Counted from the stretch's first letter, positions 37,984 through 46,333 are shown. The stretch is 64,000 nucleotides of DNA from a bacterium (GCA_014803525.1 JAAVBP010000005.1:1-64000), one strand, 5' to 3'. The notes: generated by a model not told the origin, from the letters alone. Program-made: numbers and translations.

Positions 37984-39048
37984 CTAAACTATATTATTTA
38001 TCGCACCATTGTTGCAAGTAACAAATGCCGCATCCGGAACATCGGCAAATGCACTTTTATCCAACCCGGTTGCCCAAACCTGGGCACAGGCATTTGACAA
38101 TGCCGAAAACAGCCGCATGCGCGCGGCACTATCCAGGTGGGCGGCGGCCTCGTCCAACAATATAATTGGTTGGGCGAATGTTTTCTCGTGCATTAATTGC
38201 GCGTGGGCCAAAATTAAATCCAACAAGACAGATTTTTGTTGCCCGGTACTGGTTATATGTGCCGGCAGGTTAAGCGCATTGTTAAACACGCCGAAATCAG
38301 ATTTATGCGGCCCATCGACCAACATTTTATCACCAATCAACGCGCGATTTTCGCGCAAATATGCCAAATACGCGCCTTCGGCGGCAGGGGCGTCTTGGAT
38401 TATCATAGACTCGACCATGCCGGTAACGGATACAGCGGCATTTTTCAGAAAATAATTAACCTCGCCCGCGTATTGGATACGTGCGGCCGCAATTGATACG
38501 GCGGCCGCGGCGATCTGGGCATCCAGCGCATCCAGCCAACGCGTGTTTGCGCCCGCCTTGATCGCGGCGGCGCGTTCCGACATCAGTTTTGAAAAACGTG
38601 CAACGCGGCCGCTGTGCGTTGCATCAAATGCCGCGGCCAGGCGATCAAAAAACGCACGACGTTCTGATGCGCTGTCTACAAACAATCTGTCTTCGCGGGG
38701 GGTAATCCATACGACGCGGATATGTTTGGCCAAATCGGCCAACGGGGCCGCATCACCGTCAATGCGTGCACGACGGTTTGCATCGCCGGGGGAAAAAGAT
38801 ACGGCAACCTCGGTCTGGTTATCCAATTCTGCATGTACAGAAAATCCGCCCACACCACCAAATCGTGCGATATCGGTCATTGCCGCACCGCGCATTCCAC
38901 GATGTCCACCCAGGATTGATACTGCCTCGAGTATTGCGGTCTTGCCCGCACCGTTGGGGCCTGTGATAATAATATTGCGCGCCCCACGCGTATCAACGCG
39001 CCCAAATTCATGATTTCTAAAGTCAGTCAATGTCAACCGTGTTATCAT
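37984..39048 (-). CDS. recF: DNA replication and repair protein RecF
   Basis: A 354-aa ABC-type ATPase that loads RecA at gaps with RecO and RecR. Walker A ITGPNGAGKTAILEA near residue 30, ABC signature region STGQQKSVLLDLILA near 265, Walker B PIILLDEAAAHLD near 295. DnaA and DnaN, typical neighbours, are absent. The ATG lies 7 nt after a TACTAT box with no SD, so the message is probably leaderless. Confidence 0.95.
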   Translation of the reverse strand: MITRLTLTDFRNHEFGRVDTRGARNIIITGPNGAGKTAILEAVSILGGHRGMRGAAMTDIARFGGVGGFSVHAELDNQTEVAVSFSPGDANRRARIDGDAAPLADLAKHIRVVWITPREDRLFVDSASERRAFFDRLAAAFDATHSGRVARFSKLMSERAAAIKAGANTRWLDALDAQIAAAAVSIAAARIQYAGEVNYFLKNAAVSVTGMVESMIIQDAPAAEGAYLAYLRENRALIGDKMLVDGPHKSDFGVFNNALNLPAHITSTGQQKSVLLDLILAHAQLMHEKTFAQPIILLDEAAAHLDSAARMRLFSALSNACAQVWATGLDKSAFADVPDAAFVTCNNGAINNIV

Positions 39049-39055
39049 GCGCCGA

Positions 39056-39085
39056 ATAGTACAACAAAAATATAAAAAAATGCAA
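39056..39085 (-). promoter_or_regulatory. recF promoter (leaderless)
   Basis: Minus-strand TTGCAT (39080-39085), 18-bp spacer, TACTAT (39056-39061), then TCGGCGC and the ATG. Confidence 0.6.
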
Positions 39086-39150
39086 GCAATCCATCATTCC
39101 TTGGCTTTGTCATACGTTATATCACATGGGAATTTGACCAATATTTAATA

Positions 39151-39178
39151 TTGCAATCCCAAAATTCTTTGTTATAAT
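39151..39178 (+). promoter_or_regulatory. Promoter of tRNA-Val (GAC)
   Basis: TTGCAA, 16-bp spacer, TATAAT, 11 bp before the tRNA 5' end. Confidence 0.7.
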
Positions 39179-39189
39179 TGATGGGACAT

Positions 39190-39266
39190 GGATGTGTAGC
39201 TCAGTTGGTTAGAGTATCTCCTTGACATGGAGGGGGTCGTTGGTTCGAGTCCAATCACATCCACCA
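39190..39266 (+). tRNA. tRNA-Val (GAC)
   Basis: Acceptor GGATGTG/CACATCC, D-arm AGCTCAGTTGGTTAGAG, anticodon loop TTGACAT (GAC), T-arm GGTTCGAGTCC, encoded CCA. 77 nt. Confidence 0.95.
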
Positions 39267-39280
39267 GATTTAAAAAGCGT

Positions 39281-39305
39281 GACGCCCCATTGGCGTCTGT
39301 TTTTA
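39281..39305 (+). terminator. Terminator between tRNA-Val and metG
   Basis: GACGCC CCATT GGCGTC hairpin followed by TGTTTTTAT. It would end the tRNA transcript; metG then needs read-through or its own promoter. Confidence 0.7.
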
Positions 39306-39324
39306 TAAAAGGGGCACAAAAACA

Positions 39325-41313
39325 ATGACAGATACAAAGAAAGTTTTAATTACATCCGCACTGCCGTACGTAAATGGTGAACTGCATTTGGGACATTTGG
39401 TTGGATGCTGGCTGCCCAGTGATGTGTACGCCCGTTTTAACCGCGCACGCGGTAATGATGTTTTGTATGTTTGCGGCGCAGATGAACACGGAACACCCGC
39501 CGTTGTTGGTGCCGCCAAAGAAGGCATACCGGTAATTGAATACAATAACAAATATTACGAAAAACACCTGCGTGCGGTGCGTGATTTCAACCTGTCATTT
39601 GATCTGTATGGCCGCACACATACCGAATTACAGGAAACATTAATACACGATTTATTTGGCCGTCTGGATGCCCGCGGCCTGATAGAAGAACGCGAAACAA
39701 TTCAGCCGTTTTCGGTTGATGATAATATGTTCTTGGCCGACCGTCAATTGGTTGGAACTTGCCCGAAATGTGGATTTGATAAAGCCCGCGGTGACCAGTG
39801 TGATAAATGCAGTGCCACGTACGAAGCGACAGAACTGGTATCCCCGCGCAGCACTATATCGGGATCAGACAAAATTGAAATGCGCCCGACAAAGAATTTG
39901 TTTTTCCGGGCCAGCGCAGTGCAGGACACATGGCGCGAATGGCTGAAAACACATGCACCAAAATGGTCTAAAACCGCCGGTGCGATTGCAATGGGTTGGG
40001 CAAACGACGAATTATTTGATACATCAATCACGCGCGATTTGCCATGGGGAATTTCTGTAAATAAACCGGGTTATGAAAACAAGGTTTTCTATGTATGGTT
40101 TGATGCCCCATGGGGATATGTGTCAATATCCCAGGCCGCACGTAAAAATTGGGCCGATTGGTGGAAAAATCCGGACACACATTACGCGCAGTTTATGGGC
40201 AAAGATAACGTGAAATTCCACGCTGTATTTTTCCCGGAACAGCAATTGGCCGTTGCCGACGGATGGAAGACGGTTGATATGTTAAAATCCATGAACTTTT
40301 TAAATTTCGAAGGCGGCAAATTTTCGAAATCTGAAAAGCGCGGAATATTCTTGACCGATGCGCTGGATGTCGCGCCAAGTGATGCATGGCGTTATGCATT
40401 GTTGGCGTCGGCCCCCGAAACGGATGATACAGATTTCACGATTGAACGCTTTGCCGATATTGTTAACAAAGATTTGAATGGCATGCTGGGTAACTTTGTA
40501 TCCCGCGTATGCAAATTAACCGATAAAAACTTTGGCCTGAACGTTCCCGCGGCGGGCGAAATGGATACCAATTTGGCGGCGCGCATAAATGAAAAAATTG
40601 CGGAATTAACCGCGGCACTGGACGCATGCGAATTCCGCGCAGCGATTGTTGCACTGCGCGGACTGTACGCAATCGGTAATGAATATATGACAGAAATGGC
40701 ACCATGGACATTGGTGAAAAACGGCGACATGGCGGCGGCCGGGGCGGTGCTGAATAACTGTTTCCAATTGATTGATTTGTATGCCCGCGTGTCTGCGCCA
40801 TTTATCCCAAATGCGGCGGAAAAAATCCGCGCGGTATTTGCCGGGGCGCATGATTTATCATGGCCGGCAGAATTTGAACGTCGTGTGGATAATGGTGATT
40901 CGTTTATTGTCCCCGATAACCTGTTCGAAAGAATAGATGACGCACGTGTGGCAGAACTGACTGAAAGATTTGCACCGAAAAAAGACGACGCACCAAAGCC
41001 GACGATTGCAAAAATTATCGCGGCCGAACCGCATCCATCACGCGAAGGTCTGCAAATTTTAACCGTGGACAATGGAACGGAAACGTTACAAATCGTATGC
41101 GCCGCACCGAATGCACGCGCGGGGCTGGTGTCCGTTCTGGCGCCGGTCGGATGCAAATTGCCGGGCCAGAAAAAGCCGATTTCACAGCGCACCGTCGCCG
41201 GCACAGAATCATTTGGCATGATGTGCAGCGCGGCCGAAATTGGCACCGGCACAGACGGCGATAATATTATCGAATTACCGGCAGACGCCGTAATCGGTAC
41301 GGAATATAAATAA
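39325..41313 (+). CDS. metG: Methionyl-tRNA synthetase
   Basis: Charges initiator and elongator tRNA-Met. 662 aa, class I: HIGH motif LPYVNGELHLGHLVG (residues 12-26), zinc knuckle CPKCGFDKARGDQCDKC near 147, KMSKS as KFSKSEKRG near 333, alpha-helical anticodon domain, and a C-terminal Trbp111-like tRNA-binding domain (ITAEPHPS-type KIIAAEPHPSREGLQILTVD ... GMMCSAAEIG). The C-domain makes it a dimer in relatives. Its stop overlaps the queH start region (1-bp gap), so queH is translationally linked. Confidence 0.97.
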   Translation: MTDTKKVLITSALPYVNGELHLGHLVGCWLPSDVYARFNRARGNDVLYVCGADEHGTPAVVGAAKEGIPVIEYNNKYYEKHLRAVRDFNLSFDLYGRTHTELQETLIHDLFGRLDARGLIEERETIQPFSVDDNMFLADRQLVGTCPKCGFDKARGDQCDKCSATYEATELVSPRSTISGSDKIEMRPTKNLFFRASAVQDTWREWLKTHAPKWSKTAGAIAMGWANDELFDTSITRDLPWGISVNKPGYENKVFYVWFDAPWGYVSISQAARKNWADWWKNPDTHYAQFMGKDNVKFHAVFFPEQQLAVADGWKTVDMLKSMNFLNFEGGKFSKSEKRGIFLTDALDVAPSDAWRYALLASAPETDDTDFTIERFADIVNKDLNGMLGNFVSRVCKLTDKNFGLNVPAAGEMDTNLAARINEKIAELTAALDACEFRAAIVALRGLYAIGNEYMTEMAPWTLVKNGDMAAAGAVLNNCFQLIDLYARVSAPFIPNAAEKIRAVFAGAHDLSWPAEFERRVDNGDSFIVPDNLFERIDDARVAELTERFAPKKDDAPKPTIAKIIAAEPHPSREGLQILTVDNGTETLQIVCAAPNARAGLVSVLAPVGCKLPGQKKPISQRTVAGTESFGMMCSAAEIGTGTDGDNIIELPADAVIGTEYK

Positions 41314-41314
41314 A

Positions 41315-42493
41315 ATGAAACTGGTGTTGGTATCTTGCTGTGCACCGTGCAGTGCGGGCGCGATAAAGCAACTGGCGGATGGCGCTATCCCGGACGTGGA
41401 TGACTTTGTCGTGCTGTTCTTTAATCCGAATATTTATCCCGCGGCCGAATACGAAAAACGCATGGCGGAACAGATAAGATATTGCGAGCAACTGGGCGTG
41501 CGTCACATAGAACTGGAATACGACCACGATGCATGGCGCGATGCGGTGCGCGGACTGGAAAATGAACCCGAACGCGGTGCCCGGTGCAGCTTGTGTTTTG
41601 AATATCGATTCGCCCGCGCGGCGGCTTGGGCACGCGAAAATGGTTATGACGCGGTAACATCAGTGCTTGGCGTGTCACGGCACAAGGACCAGGCCCAGGT
41701 TGATCGTGCCGGAGTTCGGGCCGTTGCATCGGCCACCCCCCGTCATGTCACAGACATGCCACCCCCCGCCAAGGGCGGTGGGAATTACCATGTGCCGCGT
41801 TATACGCAATTCGCGCTACAACAATCCAAAACATTAAAACGTAATATGACTGATGCAGAAAGATTGTTGTGGCATTATCTGCGTGGGCGTCGTGATTTCT
41901 CGTTTCGTAAACAGGCACCAATCGGAAATTATATTGTAGATTTCGTATGCTTATCGAAAAAGCTTATTATTGAGCTGGACGGCGCACAGCATGGAGATGC
42001 CACCGGTCGCGTACATGACACGGCGCGGGATAAGTTTTTGCACGACGCCGGATACAGAGTTCTGCGCTTCTGGAATGACGAAGTTTTTAAAAATATGGAT
42101 ATGGTGTTGGATACGATATATCGGTATTTAGCCACCCCCAGTCAGGCTGTGCCTGACAGCCCCCGCCCGGGCGGGGGCCATTGCGCCGAAGACCGCAATT
42201 TAAATTCGTATTCCAGAGCCCAAATTCCCCCCGCAATCCACCCACAAAAACATTCGTTTTTGCGGGGCCCGGAAACGGCGGTGGGAATTGGTGCGTTCCA
42301 GGCTCGGGCTGAATTGCCCCCGTCCGGGCGGGGGCTGTCGCCAAGGGCGACTGGGGGTGGCCCTGCGACTGAGCCCGATATTAAATACATCCCTATAAAA
42401 TGGGACGAGGGCCTGCGTCAACAAATCGGACGCGCGTCGGACTTTTACCGCCAGAATTATTGCGGTTGCGAATTTAGTATTCGAAAAGTATAA
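41315..42493 (+). CDS. queH: Epoxyqueuosine reductase QueH interrupted in frame by a DUF559 nuclease module
   Basis: QueH carries out the last step of queuosine synthesis in tRNA. Residues 1-138 are QueH (SCCAPCSAGAI at the N-terminus, FFNPNIYPAAEYEKR, the ARCSLCFEYR Cys pair, SVLGVSRHKD), and the C-terminus KWDEGLRQQIGRASDFYRQNYCGCEFS is the QueH end. Between them sit about 210 extra residues: low-complexity Pro/Gly-rich sequence from GC palindromes flanking a complete DUF559 domain (YTQFALQQSKTLKRNMTDAERLLW ... IVDFVCLSKKLIIELDGAQH ... WNDEVF), a Vsr-like PD-(D/E)XK fold. The whole frame is open and all QueH Cys motifs remain. Whether the fusion is translated whole and active is not known. 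Confidence 0.85.
   Translation: MKLVLVSCCAPCSAGAIKQLADGAIPDVDDFVVLFFNPNIYPAAEYEKRMAEQIRYCEQLGVRHIELEYDHDAWRDAVRGLENEPERGARCSLCFEYRFARAAAWARENGYDAVTSVLGVSRHKDQAQVDRAGVRAVASATPRHVTDMPPPAKGGGNYHVPRYTQFALQQSKTLKRNMTDAERLLWHYLRGRRDFSFRKQAPIGNYIVDFVCLSKKLIIELDGAQHGDATGRVHDTARDKFLHDAGYRVLRFWNDEVFKNMDMVLDTIYRYLATPSQAVPDSPRPGGGHCAEDRNLNSYSRAQIPPAIHPQKHSFLRGPETAVGIGAFQARAELPPSGRGLSPRATGGGPATEPDIKYIPIKWDEGLRQQIGRASDFYRQNYCGCEFSIRKV
41731..42362 (+). mobile_element. GGCCACCCCC element carrying a DUF559 nuclease, inserted in queH
   Basis: Ends GGCCACCCCCCGTC and GACTGGGGGTGGCC are inverted repeats (one mismatch over 14). The left part encodes the DUF559 domain; the right part (42130-42362) matches the non-coding copy at 69-240 and the block at 46.8 kb. 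About 632 bp. The reading frame of queH resumes after it. Mobility mechanism unknown: DUF559 proteins are nuclease-like, which could promote spread by cutting and repair (inference). Confidence 0.8.
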
Positions 42494-42715
42494 AAAACAC
42501 CGGAAAAAAAATCACCCACAGAAATTACATGTCCTTGGGGGCTGGAAACGGCGGCGGGAATTAAGACGTCACAAGTACGCACACCAACAACAATATTTGC
42601 CGGCGATAAAAATATGCCCTGAAGAAGTTCGTTTGACAAGTGACGAATTACGCGCGCTATCGTATGACAAACAAATGCAATTCCCACCCAGGTATATATT
42701 TTTTACCACCGGCAA
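42494..42715. other. Intergenic stretch with a degenerate element copy and a frame remnant
   Basis: 42511-42560 (CACCCACAGAAATTACATG...GGAAACGGCGGCGGGAATT) is a decayed copy of the element core. A plus-strand frame of about 55 codons without a start (reading SDELRALSYDKQMQFPPRYI in its middle) runs to 42739 and may be a gene remnant. Confidence 0.4.
42577..42600 (+). repeat. 24-bp direct repeat, left copy
   Basis: ACGCACACCAACAACAATAT plus TTGC; the same 24 bp with one change recur at 42998-43021, overlapping the fabD -35 box. They flank the noncoding RNA gene. Confidence 0.75.
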
Positions 42716-42752
42716 AAAAGAAAGCGGTCGCCTGTAAAAAAACAAGTGACCG
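42714..42752 (-). terminator. Terminator of the queH-fabD noncoding RNA
   Basis: CGGTCACTTGT TTTTTT ACAGGCGACCG (one mismatch in the stem), followed by CTTTCTTTTTT. Confidence 0.7.
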
Positions 42753-42934
42753 GGGCGTTCGAAAATCACACTAACGATGACCGGCGTACCTTTCAATACG
42801 CACCACCCCGGCCGTACGGCATTGGGGCGTATAACGATGCGACGCACCGCAATACATCAAATGGATTTCGATGCATTCGCATCGGTTAGTGTGGGCTTTC
42901 GACGGCCCCGAATCAAGCATCCCTGCCTAATTCA
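42716..42934 (-). ncRNA. Candidate structured noncoding RNA between queH and fabD
   Basis: A minus-strand transcript predicted from a promoter (42941-42969) to a hairpin plus U-run (42714-42752). Complementary ends form a long interrupted stem: GGGGC/GCCCC, TCGAAA/TTTCGA, CACACTAA/TTAGTGTG, CGATG/CATCG. Inside are AATGCATC/GATGTATT and TACGCCCC/GGGG..GCGTA hairpins. It points toward the 3' end of queH, so it is not a leader. Size and a long closing stem with internal loops would suit 6S RNA, but I cannot confirm the central bubble; a novel sRNA is equally possible. Confidence 0.6.
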
Positions 42935-42940
42935 ATATTA

Positions 42941-42969
42941 ATTATAACATACGTTTTTCCAACAGTCCA
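42941..42969 (-). promoter_or_regulatory. Promoter of the queH-fabD noncoding RNA
   Basis: Minus-strand TGGACT (42964-42969), 17-bp spacer, TATAAT (42941-42946). Confidence 0.65.
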
Positions 42970-42997
42970 TAAAAATACGGGCAACGAATGACGGATG

Positions 42998-43021
42998 ACG
43001 CACACCAACAATAATATTTGC
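42998..43021 (+). repeat. 24-bp direct repeat, right copy
   Basis: ACGCACACCAACAATAATAT plus TTGC; partner of 42577-42600, one mismatch. Confidence 0.75.
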
Positions 43022-43046
43022 GCGGCGCAAAAATCGTGTCTATAAT
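43018..43046 (+). promoter_or_regulatory. Promoter of fabD-fabG-mnmG
   Basis: TTGCGC (43018-43023), 17-bp spacer, TATAAT (43041-43046). A leader with SD AAAGGAGG follows. Confidence 0.75.
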
Positions 43047-43079
43047 GCCACCGTGATTCAATATTTGAAAGGAGGACAT

Positions 43080-43955
43080 ATGTCATCTGTATTTGTATTC
43101 CCCGGCCAGGGCAGCCAGTCTGTCGGCATGGGACGCGAATTATATGAAAATAATGCCGCCGCCCGCGCAGTGTTTGAAGAGGTGGACGCGGCACTCGGCG
43201 AAAAGTTAACCGACATTATCTTTAATGGCCCGGCCGAGGATTTGACCCTGACGCGTAATGTTCAACCGGCGATTATGGCTGCGTCAATTGCAATGCTGCG
43301 TGCGTCGGGTGCAGAATTACCCGAATATGTTGCGGGACACAGCTTGGGCGAATATACCGCCCTGGCGGCCACCGGCGCAATCAGCGTGGGTGACGCGGCG
43401 AAACTTCTGCGTGCGCGTGGTGACGCGATGCAGTCTGCGGCGCCCGTGGGTGCGGGACTGACGGCCGTGATTATCGGTCTGGATATTGACACGGTGCGCG
43501 AGATTTGCGCCACGACAGATTGCGACGTTGCAAACGATAACTGCCCGGGCCAGGTTGTGATTTCCGGTCCAAAAGACGTGGTAGAGGCGACAATGGCCGC
43601 GGCCAAGGATGCCGGCGCACGTCGTGCGATGCCGCTGGCGCTGTCTGTGCCGGTTCATTGCCGTATGCAGTCGCCTGCCGCGGATGCAATGCGTGTCGCT
43701 TTGGAATCTGTCGAAATTAAAACACCATCCGCAAAGTTTATCGCAAATAAAACCGCGGACGTTATGATGGACCCGGCTCAGATTAAGGAAGCATTGATTT
43801 ACCAAATGACACATGGTGTACGCTGGCGCGAAAGTGTGCTGCGTATGCACGAACTGGGAATCCGCGACATGGTTGAATGTGGCCCGGGCAATGTTTTAAC
43901 GGGACTGTGTGGTCGCATTTGTTCAGATATTAACGCAAAGAAATTGGAGATATAA
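43080..43955 (+). CDS. fabD: Malonyl-CoA:ACP transacylase
   Basis: Loads malonyl groups on ACP for fatty acid synthesis. 291 aa: FVFPGQGSQSVGMGREL at the N-terminus, catalytic Ser in VAGHSLGEYTALAA near residue 90, and PVHCRMQSPAA with the catalytic His near 200. The ATG at 43080 is chosen: it has AAAGGAGG at perfect spacing, unlike the ORF-track start. It begins an operon fabD-fabG-mnmG with 2-3 bp gaps. acpP and fabF, usual next genes, are missing here. Confidence 0.97.
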   Translation: MSSVFVFPGQGSQSVGMGRELYENNAAARAVFEEVDAALGEKLTDIIFNGPAEDLTLTRNVQPAIMAASIAMLRASGAELPEYVAGHSLGEYTALAATGAISVGDAAKLLRARGDAMQSAAPVGAGLTAVIIGLDIDTVREICATTDCDVANDNCPGQVVISGPKDVVEATMAAAKDAGARRAMPLALSVPVHCRMQSPAADAMRVALESVEIKTPSAKFIANKTADVMMDPAQIKEALIYQMTHGVRWRESVLRMHELGIRDMVECGPGNVLTGLCGRICSDINAKKLEI

Positions 43956-43957
43956 TT

Positions 43958-44686
43958 ATGTTTGATTTAACAGGTAGAGTTGCATTAATCACAGGTGCGA
44001 CCGGTGGTATCGGTGGCGCAATTGCCAAGAAAATGAAAGAGGCCGGCGCAACGGTTGTTGTGACGGGCCGCAGCCAAGAAAAACTGGATGCGGAATTTGG
44101 TGATGAATATATCAAAATTCCGGCGGATATTTCGTCTGATACCGGCGCGGTTGATTTGGTGGCGCGGGCAATCGAGGCCGCCGGTAAAATCGATATCGTT
44201 GTAAACAACGCCGGTATTACAAAAGATACACTGATGATGCGTATGACGGATGATCAGTTTGACGATGTTATTAACACAAATCTGCGCTCTACATTTAAAA
44301 TTTGTCGCGCATGCATTATGCCGATGATGAAAAATCGTTATGGCCGTATTATCAATATGGCATCCATTATCGGTGTTATCGGTGGCCCGGGCCAGGCAAA
44401 TTATGCAGCATCCAAGGGCGGTATGATTGCAATGACAAAATCCATCGCCGCCGAAGTGGGCAGCCGTGGCATCACCGCGAACTGCATCGCGCCGGGATTC
44501 ATCAAAACCCCGATGACAGATGTTCTGTCGGAAGATTTGAAAAAAGCATATCTGGCCCAGATTCCGGCCGCGCGTTTCGGCGAACCTGACGATATCGCGG
44601 CGGCATGTGTATTTTTGGCATCGCCAGAGGCCAGCTATATCAACGGCCAGACATTGAATATCAACGGCGGTATGGGACGTTTTTAA
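43958..44686 (+). CDS. fabG: 3-oxoacyl-ACP reductase
   Basis: NADPH-dependent reductase of the fatty acid elongation cycle. 242-aa short-chain dehydrogenase: Rossmann motif ALITGATGGIGGAIAKK (TGxxxGxG), NNAG at IVVNNAGITKD, catalytic Ser in INMASIIGVIG and YxxxK in GQANYAASKGGM. Ends with the typical INGQTLNINGGMGRF. Normal length; second gene of the operon, close after fabD, which fixes FabG among the many SDR options. Confidence 0.96.
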   Translation: MFDLTGRVALITGATGGIGGAIAKKMKEAGATVVVTGRSQEKLDAEFGDEYIKIPADISSDTGAVDLVARAIEAAGKIDIVVNNAGITKDTLMMRMTDDQFDDVINTNLRSTFKICRACIMPMMKNRYGRIINMASIIGVIGGPGQANYAASKGGMIAMTKSIAAEVGSRGITANCIAPGFIKTPMTDVLSEDLKKAYLAQIPAARFGEPDDIAAACVFLASPEASYINGQTLNINGGMGRF

Positions 44687-44689
44687 CCA

Positions 44690-46333
44690 ATGACCGAATA
44701 CGATGTAATTGTTATTGGTGGTGGGCATGCCGGGGCCGAGGCCGCCGCGGCATCTGCCCGTCGTGGCGCGCGGACTTTATTGCTAACCATGTGCGAAAGT
44801 GACATTGGTGCAATGTCATGCAACCCGTCAATTGGCGGCCCCGGTAAATCCCAAATGGTCGCGGAAATAGACGCATTGGGTGGTGTTATGCCACGTGCGG
44901 CGGACGCGGCCGGGATTCATTTCAGAATGCTGAACGCGTCGCATGGCGCGGCGACGCGCGCACTGCGTGCGCAAATTGACCGCGATTTGTATCATGCGGC
45001 GGTTATGCGTATTTTGAACGACACACCAAATTTAACAATTGCATTTGAAACGGTTGACGCGCTAGATATTGAAAATAAAACCGTTAACAATAAATATTCG
45101 GCAAAATCCATTGTTATAACAACGGGAACTTTTTTGCGCGGCCTGGTCACACGCGGGGCGGAAAAAATCCCGTCGGGGCGATTGATGGATAACGGCGAAT
45201 ACCAGGCGCCGGATACGCACATATCTGCGGCATTGCGCGCGGCGGGTTTTGAATTAATGCGCCTGAAAACAGGTACGCCGGCGCGAATCTATCGCGACAG
45301 TATTGATTTTTCCGTATGCGAAGAACAACCGGCCGACCGTCCGCACGAATGGTTTTCGGCCCCCGACCCCACAAACAATTATGACGCGGTATGCTATATC
45401 ACGCATACGACCGGCGAAACGCATGATATAATCCGTGCGAATATCAAAAATGCGCCAATGTATAATGGCGATATAGAAGGCATTGGCCCCCGTTATTGCC
45501 CATCATTGGAAGATAAAGTCATGCGATTTGCATCGCACGCATCACACCATGTTTTTTTGGAACCCGAAGGCCTGAACAGCGACCTGATTTATCCCAATGG
45601 CATATCAACGAGTTTCAGTGCCGATATCCAGGATATTTGGATTCGCACAATTCCGGGACTGGAAAATGCACGTATTGCGCGTTATGGATACGCCATTGAA
45701 TATGACGCGATTGATGCGCGTAAATTATCGTCATTGCTGGAATCGAAAGACATCCCCGGATTGTTTTTCGCAGGGCAAATCAACGGCACATCCGGTTATG
45801 AAGAGGCCGCCGCCCAGGGTATTGTCGCCGGTGCAAATGCGGCGGCATATGCATTAAATATTGATTGTCTGGAATTGGATCGCACCAATTCAATGATTGG
45901 TGTTTTGATTGATGATATTACGACACTTGGCGTGGACGAACCATATCGCATGTTTTCATCACGTGCGGAATATCGTTTGCACCTGCGCGCGGATAATGCG
46001 GTAATGCGCCTGGGACAAATGGGCGCAAAATTGGGTCTGATATCAGAAACCGATTACAATAAAAAGTGCGAATATCGCGCACCCGCGGCCACTGAAAATG
46101 ATAAATTTTACGCCGGATATATTGCGCGTGCCATGCGAGAGATGGAAAGTTATCAGCGTGATTTGCACCTGAAAATCCCACATGATTTTGATTATAAAAA
46201 TTTGCCGGGATTGACGGGCGAATTGGTGGAAAAATTGTCGGCCACGCGGCCAGAAAATATCGCGGCATTATCGCGAATACCCGGCATGACGCCGGCCGGA
46301 ATAATGGTCGTATTGCGTAAAATCAGGGCGTAA
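44690..46333 (+). CDS. mnmG: tRNA uridine-34 carboxymethylaminomethyl enzyme MnmG, short form
   Basis: With MnmE it installs cmnm5 on U34 of tRNAs. FAD motif VIVIGGGHAGAEAAAASA at the N-terminus, GAMSCNPSIGGPGKSQMVAEIDALGG, second glycine-rich block FAGQINGTSGYEEAAAQG near 365, EPYRMFSSRAEYRLHLR, and the C-terminal RIPGMTPAGIMVVL. It is 547 aa against about 620-630 in most bacteria: the alpha-helical stretch between NKKCEYR and YAGYIAR, about 75 residues in E. coli, is missing. The frame is intact, so this is an internal deletion. mnmE and rsmG are not next to it. Confidence 0.9.
   Translation: MTEYDVIVIGGGHAGAEAAAASARRGARTLLLTMCESDIGAMSCNPSIGGPGKSQMVAEIDALGGVMPRAADAAGIHFRMLNASHGAATRALRAQIDRDLYHAAVMRILNDTPNLTIAFETVDALDIENKTVNNKYSAKSIVITTGTFLRGLVTRGAEKIPSGRLMDNGEYQAPDTHISAALRAAGFELMRLKTGTPARIYRDSIDFSVCEEQPADRPHEWFSAPDPTNNYDAVCYITHTTGETHDIIRANIKNAPMYNGDIEGIGPRYCPSLEDKVMRFASHASHHVFLEPEGLNSDLIYPNGISTSFSADIQDIWIRTIPGLENARIARYGYAIEYDAIDARKLSSLLESKDIPGLFFAGQINGTSGYEEAAAQGIVAGANAAAYALNIDCLELDRTNSMIGVLIDDITTLGVDEPYRMFSSRAEYRLHLRADNAVMRLGQMGAKLGLISETDYNKKCEYRAPAATENDKFYAGYIARAMREMESYQRDLHLKIPHDFDYKNLPGLTGELVEKLSATRPENIAALSRIPGMTPAGIMVVLRKIRA

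Noticed and set aside
41315-42493. Intein in queH
   Set aside because: The insert lacks Hint-domain blocks and the Cys/Ser and His-Asn splice residues. Inverted ends and DUF559 fit a mobile element better.
42457-42847. Minus-strand ORFs 42457-42687 and 42569-42847
   Set aside because: They overlap the predicted noncoding RNA, its terminator and a degenerate repeat, have no SD and do not look like proteins.
42716-42934. tmRNA or signal-recognition-particle RNA
   Set aside because: No tRNA-like ends, tag reading frame or SRP GGAA-type tetraloop domain found.
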